A stretch of DNA of 10,185 nt from Chloroflexota bacterium (lineage in GTDB: Bacteria > Chloroflexota > Limnocylindria > Limnocylindrales > CSP1-4). Shown one piece after another: positions 6,953 through 10,185 of this stretch. Under the pieces are notes generated by a model, which ran no database searches, was not told the DNA's origin, and was given only the letters and a program-made list of their open reading frames with translations. The position numbers and the translations under genes are program-made. The stretch covers positions 3,786-13,970 of the forward strand of contig VBFZ01000033.1 of the NCBI GenBank assembly GCA_005880805.1, in the 5' to 3' direction. Position 1 is the first letter of the stretch; each line of letters starts with the position of its first letter.

Positions 6953-8091
6953 CTGGAGGGCCCGGGCGCATCGCCGGAGTGTCCGTTCGCGTAGGACTCG
7001 GCGGACAGGTCCTCGGCGACCGTGGTTTGGGTCAGGACGAGGAGGATCAGGCCGAAGATCACCACGATGCCCATGAAGGCGTACAGCTGGCCCGTCCCCG
7101 ACAGCGCGAGCGACAGGACGCCCAGGCTGACGCAGATCGCGTAGATCAGCAGGACGGCCTGCGTATGCCGCAGGCCGAGATCGAGCAGCCGGTGGTGGAT
7201 GTGCCCGCGGTCGGGGGTGAACGGCGACCGGCGGGACAGCAGTCGGCGGACGATGATCCAGAACGTATCGATGATCGGGATGCCGAGCACCAGCAGGGCC
7301 ACGGCGACCTTGGCCGCGCCCAGGATCGAGAGCGCCGCCAGCGTGAAGCCGAGGAACATCACGCCGCTCGTGCCGGTGAAGATCGTGGCCGGATGGAAGT
7401 TCCAGCGCAGGAAGCCGGCGAGGGCGCCTGCGAGCATGAAGCACAGGATCGCGACGAACAGCTGGCTATCGATCCCCACCTGCCCGCCAATGCTGATCAA
7501 GCCGAGGGTGATCGCGGCGATCAGCCCGATGCCCGACGAAAGGCCGTCGAGCCCGTCGATGAAGTTGATGCTGTTGATCATGCCGATGATCCAGACGACC
7601 GAGACAACGGCCGCCAGCAGGCCGCCGACGTTGATCGTGCCGCCGAACGGGCTCTGGAGCGACCCAACCTCGATCCCGAGCGCCACTGCCAGGACCGCGA
7701 CGAACGCCTGACCCACCAGCTGCCAGCGGGCACGGAGCTGGAAGTAGTCGTCGAGAGCGCCGATCAACGCGGCTGCCGCTCCACCCAGCAGCAGCCCCGT
7801 GAGCTCACCCTGCCCGATGGAGGACGGCAGGCGGACCAGATGCTGCTGGTCGTTGACGATCAGGAAGGCGCTCGCAGTCGCGAGAAAGGCAGCGGCGACG
7901 GCGAGACCGCCGGCGCGCGGCATCGGAACGACGTTCACCCGGCGAGCGTTCGGACGGTCGAGCATCCCGTAGCGGCGCGCCAGGCGCCGGACCGCGGGGG
8001 TGAACGCGAGCGCGAGGACGGCGGCGATCAGAAAGGGCACCACCAGGAGGGGGAGCGGTTCGACGGGCCGGGCGAGGGCGACGGGGACCAC
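6949..8091 (-). CDS. WecA/TagO-like polyprenyl-phosphate sugar-1-phosphate transferase
   Basis: This is a multi-pass membrane enzyme of the MraY/WecA superfamily. It would move a sugar-1-phosphate, probably GlcNAc-1-P, from a UDP-sugar to undecaprenyl phosphate to start envelope polysaccharide synthesis. It has 380 residues and about ten to eleven hydrophobic helices. Visible motifs are DDYFQL (D114, D115), NSINFIDGLDGL (173-184, with N176, D179 and D182), NFHPATIF (231-238), and DRGHIHHRLLDLG (294-306), whose HIHH is typical of the WecA branch rather than MraY. The motif that normally reads GDxGS is GTSGV here, with Thr at residue 241 in place of the Mg-binding Asp. The GTG start at 8091 has GGAG 8 nt upstream. 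It follows glyA by 67 nt and overlaps the next gene by 4 nt. A WecA-type gene in this place is common in Actinobacteria-like operons. Confidence 0.9.
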   Translation of the reverse strand: MVPVALARPVEPLPLLVVPFLIAAVLALAFTPAVRRLARRYGMLDRPNARRVNVVPMPRAGGLAVAAAFLATASAFLIVNDQQHLVRLPSSIGQGELTGLLLGGAAAALIGALDDYFQLRARWQLVGQAFVAVLAVALGIEVGSLQSPFGGTINVGGLLAAVVSVVWIIGMINSINFIDGLDGLSSGIGLIAAITLGLISIGGQVGIDSQLFVAILCFMLAGALAGFLRWNFHPATIFTGTSGVMFLGFTLAALSILGAAKVAVALLVLGIPIIDTFWIIVRRLLSRRSPFTPDRGHIHHRLLDLGLRHTQAVLLIYAICVSLGVLSLALSGTGQLYAFMGIVVIFGLILLVLTQTTVAEDLSAESYANGHSGDAPGPSR

Positions 8092-8133
8092 CAGCTCAGC
8101 TCCGCCTTCAGCGGTCCGCGCTGACGGTGGAAC

Positions 8134-8153
8134 GCGCGCCGTTCAGGGCGCGC
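8134..8153 (-). other. GC-rich inverted repeat between glyA and the wecA-like gene
   Basis: A perfect 7-bp stem GCGCGCC / GGCGCGC with a 6-nt loop starts 5 nt after the glyA stop. No T-run follows on the minus strand, so it is not a standard intrinsic terminator. It may protect the glyA message end or lower read-through into the next gene. Confidence 0.4.
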
Positions 8154-8158
8154 ACCAG

Positions 8159-9502
8159 TCAGGCGTCGGCAAGGCCCGGTACTGGGAAGCGTCCTGCGAT
8201 GTCGCGCACCTGCGCGGCGAGCCGGCCCTGCTCGGAGGGATCGTCGCGTGAGCCGATGGCGGCGATGATGATCCGGCCGAGCTCCCGCATCTCGGGCGGC
8301 CCGAAGCCACGCGTTGTCGTGGCCGGCGTTCCGACCCGGATCCCCGACGCGATGTTCGGCGGGTTCTGGTCGAACGGGATGGCGTTCTTGTTGACCGTGA
8401 TCCCGATCTCGTCGAGGATCGCCTCCGCTTCCTTGCCGGTGACCCCGAGCGGCGTCACGTCGACGAGCATCAGGTGATTGTCCGTTCCGCCGGAGACCAC
8501 CCGCGCGCCGGCTGAAGCCAGTGCGCTGGCGAGGACGTTCGCGTTTTCGACCGTGCTCCGCATGTCGCGCCGGAAGTCCTCGGTCGCGGCCAGTTTCAGC
8601 GCGACCGCCTTGGCGGCGATGACATGCATCAGCGGGCCCCCCTGGACGCCCGGGAAGTTCGTCTTGTCGATCGCCTGGGCGAGCGTTCCCTTGAGGGTCG
8701 GGAAGCTCCCCCGGTCGACCTCCGGGGGGAGCTCTTCACGACTGAAAACAAGGCCGCCGCGGGGTCCCCTGAGGGTCTTGTGGGTCGTTGTCGTGACGAT
8801 GTCGGCGTGGGGGAACGGCGAGGGGTGCTCGCCGGCCGCGATGAGTCCGGCGATGTGGGCCATGTCGACCATCAGCAGCGCGCCCGCACCGTGCGCGATC
8901 GACGCCATCCGCTCGAAATCGATGATCCGCGGATAGGCCGAGGCTCCCGCGACGATGAGCTTGGGCCGTACGTCCGCGGCCTGCGCCTCGAGCGCGTCGT
9001 AGTCGATCCGCTCGTCCTCCCGTCGAACGCCGTATGGGTGCACTTCGTACATCCGTCCCGAGAAGTTGACCGGCGAGCCGTGGGTCAGGTGACCGCCATG
9101 CGCGAGGTTCATGCCGAGGATCCGATCGCCCGGCTGGAGCACCGAGAAGTAGGCGACCATGTTGGCCTGCGCGCCACTGTGCGCCTGGACGTTGACGTGC
9201 TCGGCGCCCGGGAAGAGGGCGAGCGCACGCTCCTGCGCGAGCTGCTCGGCGACGTCCACGAACTCGCAGCCGCCGTAGTAGCGCTTGCCCGGCAGGCCCT
9301 CCGCGTACTTGTTGGTGAGCCACGAGCCCTGCGCCTCCATCACGGCGCCGAACGTGTAGTTCTCGCTCGCGATCAGCTCGATCTTGTCGTGCTGCCGGCG
9401 ACGCTCGCCCTCCATCGCGGCCCACAGCTCGGGGTCGACCTCGGCCACGCTCGCCCACCCGAGCCCAGAGGCGTGGGACACGGTCACGGCGGCTCCTTTC
9501 AT
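8159..9502 (-). CDS. glyA: Serine hydroxymethyltransferase
   Basis: This cytoplasmic PLP enzyme interconverts serine and glycine using tetrahydrofolate, supplying one-carbon units. It has 447 residues, slightly longer than the usual 410-430. The PLP-binding Lys is K242 in TTTTHKTLRGPRGG (237-250). Other family marks are IELIASEN (41-48), NVQAHSGAQAN (104-114), VDMAHIAGL (212-220), SGGTDNHLMLVD (337-348) and GIRVGTPA (387-394). Between GLVFS and NFPGVQGG there are about 13 more residues than in E. coli GlyA (around 255-281). The ATG at 9502 has GGGAGG 7 nt upstream. A GTG at residue 6 preceded by AAAGGAG is a weaker alternative. It lies 111 nt after the tsaC-type gene and leads the series toward the atp genes. 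Confidence 0.97.
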   Translation of the reverse strand: MKGAAVTVSHASGLGWASVAEVDPELWAAMEGERRRQHDKIELIASENYTFGAVMEAQGSWLTNKYAEGLPGKRYYGGCEFVDVAEQLAQERALALFPGAEHVNVQAHSGAQANMVAYFSVLQPGDRILGMNLAHGGHLTHGSPVNFSGRMYEVHPYGVRREDERIDYDALEAQAADVRPKLIVAGASAYPRIIDFERMASIAHGAGALLMVDMAHIAGLIAAGEHPSPFPHADIVTTTTHKTLRGPRGGLVFSREELPPEVDRGSFPTLKGTLAQAIDKTNFPGVQGGPLMHVIAAKAVALKLAATEDFRRDMRSTVENANVLASALASAGARVVSGGTDNHLMLVDVTPLGVTGKEAEAILDEIGITVNKNAIPFDQNPPNIASGIRVGTPATTTRGFGPPEMRELGRIIIAAIGSRDDPSEQGRLAAQVRDIAGRFPVPGLADA

Positions 9503-9613
9503 CGACGGTCCTCCCGCTCCGCCGGTCGCGGATGTCCTCGGTATCGTCCCACAACGGGCCCCGGCTCATCCGTCCCCGGGCGGCGGCCCCACCCGCTCAT
9601 GTCCAGGACCACC
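9503..9613 (-). other. Spacer between tsaC-type gene and glyA
   Basis: I see no gene here. It holds the glyA ribosome-binding site (GGGAGG, 7 nt before the ATG) but no convincing -10/-35 pair or terminator. In Streptomyces-like versions of this locus other genes, such as a low-molecular-weight phosphatase, can sit between sua5 and glyA; none is present here. Confidence 0.5.
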
Positions 9614-10185
9614 TCAGGGCGGCGCGCCGCTGAACCTCTCGATCTCCGATGGATCGACAGCGCCCGCGCGAAGGATGATGGCTCGGGCTCCCGTGCAGTC
9701 GACGACCGTCGAGGGAACACCCCTGCGCGAGGGGCCGCCGTCGACGATCAGGTCGACCTGCTCCCCGAGGACGCGTGCTACGGATTGGGCATCCCGGCAT
9801 TCTTGCTCCCCGGATCGGTTCGCGGAGGTTGTCGGGAGCGGCCCGAGCGCCCTGGCAATCGCGCGCGGCGTGTCGTGATCGGGCATCCGCACGCCGAGCG
9901 TGTCGGTTCCTGCGATGAGGGCCGCGGGCACGGAGGCATCAGCCCGAAGCCGAAGCACCAGCGTCAGCCCGCCCGGCCAGAAGCGCTGCCCGAGTGCGTG
10001 CGCCAGCTCGTTCACTTCGACGATGGCCTCCGCCTGCCCGAGGTCGTCGACGAGGACCATGATCGCCTTGTCCGGCGGTCGGGCCTTGGCGGCGTACAGG
10101 CGCTCGATGCCGCCCGGCGTCGTGAGCGCGACGGAGATGCCGTAGACCGTATCTGTGGGAATTGCGACGACCCCGCCACGGGCGA
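9614..10185 (-). CDS. Threonylcarbamoyl-AMP synthase, YrdC-domain, N-terminus cut by window edge
   Basis: This protein makes threonylcarbamoyl-AMP from threonine, bicarbonate and ATP, the first step of tRNA t6A37 modification. The open frame runs without a stop to the window edge, giving 189 residues; roughly 15-25 N-terminal residues are probably missing. Motifs in order: GGVVAIPTDTVYG (about residues 3-15 of the visible part), YAAKARPPDK (30-39, the nucleotide-binding K-x-R), WPGGLTLVL (69-77), TTSANRSG (118-125), STVVD (157-161) and ILRAGAV (169-175). It ends shortly after, so it lacks the extra C-terminal domain of full Sua5 proteins and is of the short TsaC type. Beginning translation at the internal ATG at 10060 would delete the active-site strand, so that start is wrong. 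It probably heads the same gene cluster as glyA. Confidence 0.93.
   Translation of the reverse strand, partial: ARGGVVAIPTDTVYGISVALTTPGGIERLYAAKARPPDKAIMVLVDDLGQAEAIVEVNELAHALGQRFWPGGLTLVLRLRADASVPAALIAGTDTLGVRMPDHDTPRAIARALGPLPTTSANRSGEQECRDAQSVARVLGEQVDLIVDGGPSRRGVPSTVVDCTGARAIILRAGAVDPSEIERFSGAPP

Noticed and set aside
6953..7444. Upstream in-frame extension of the Pro/Thr-rich gene to 394 codons
   Set aside because: It overlaps the certain wecA-like coding region in another frame, and the GTGA overlap at 6952 gives a natural start.
6949..8091. The wecA-like gene as a pseudogene because of the Asp-to-Thr change
   Set aside because: The frame is intact, all other motifs are kept and it is coupled to the next gene, so a working variant is more likely.
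6979..8124. Plus-strand open frame of 381 codons opposite the wecA-like gene
   Set aside because: Shadow of a multi-pass membrane protein read in antisense, giving a highly charged sequence without motifs.

Overview
The window is GC-rich (roughly two-thirds G+C by eye) bacterial DNA. Every gene I can support lies on the minus strand, so the biological reading order runs from high to low coordinates. It is a housekeeping locus: the F1Fo ATP synthase operon with the genes usually found upstream of it in high-GC Gram-positive-type lineages. Gene order is tsaC/sua5-type gene, glyA, wecA-like, a Pro/Thr-rich membrane protein, atpI/atpZ-like, atpB, atpE, atpF, atpH, atpA, atpG, atpD. The same core order (sua5 - glyA - wecA/rfe - atpI - atpB...) is known from Actinobacteria. 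Separate atpF and atpH genes, the style of the proteins and the T-for-D variant in the WecA-like enzyme make me favour an uncultured Chloroflexota lineage (Limnocylindria/Ellin6529-like). This placement is inference, not proof.

Layout in transcription order: 10185-9614, TsaC/Sua5 YrdC-domain protein, N-terminus cut by the window edge; 9502-8159, serine hydroxymethyltransferase; 8091-6949, polyprenyl-phosphate sugar-1-phosphate transferase; 6952-6260, a two-membrane-segment protein with a Pro/Thr tail, overlapping the previous gene by 4 nt; 6235-5972, small AtpI/AtpZ-type membrane protein; 5924-4860 subunit a; 4784-4572 subunit c; 4550-3978 subunit b; 3978-3430 subunit delta; 3393-1861 subunit alpha; 1542-691 subunit gamma; 666-1 subunit beta, cut at its C-terminal side. 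The epsilon subunit gene would lie beyond position 1.

The ATP synthase genes together encode the membrane rotor/stator (a, c, b) and the catalytic head with its stalk (alpha, beta, gamma, delta). The ion-binding residues of subunit c point to a proton, not a sodium, machine. The upstream genes serve tRNA t6A37 modification, one-carbon metabolism and cell-envelope glycan initiation. A TGCTATACT extended -10 sequence near 6219-6227 is the best candidate for a separate promoter for the atp genes. Six of the eleven genes whose start is inside the window appear to start with GTG.

I found no mobile element, CRISPR array, RNA gene or defence system. The parts that depart from a routine atp operon are: the 318-nt gap between atpA and atpG; a 7-bp hairpin directly upstream of the atpE ribosome-binding site; the missing Mg-site Asp in the WecA-like enzyme; the unrecognised Pro/Thr-rich protein with a strong G-quadruplex motif in its template strand; and a 13-residue insertion near the GlyA active site.
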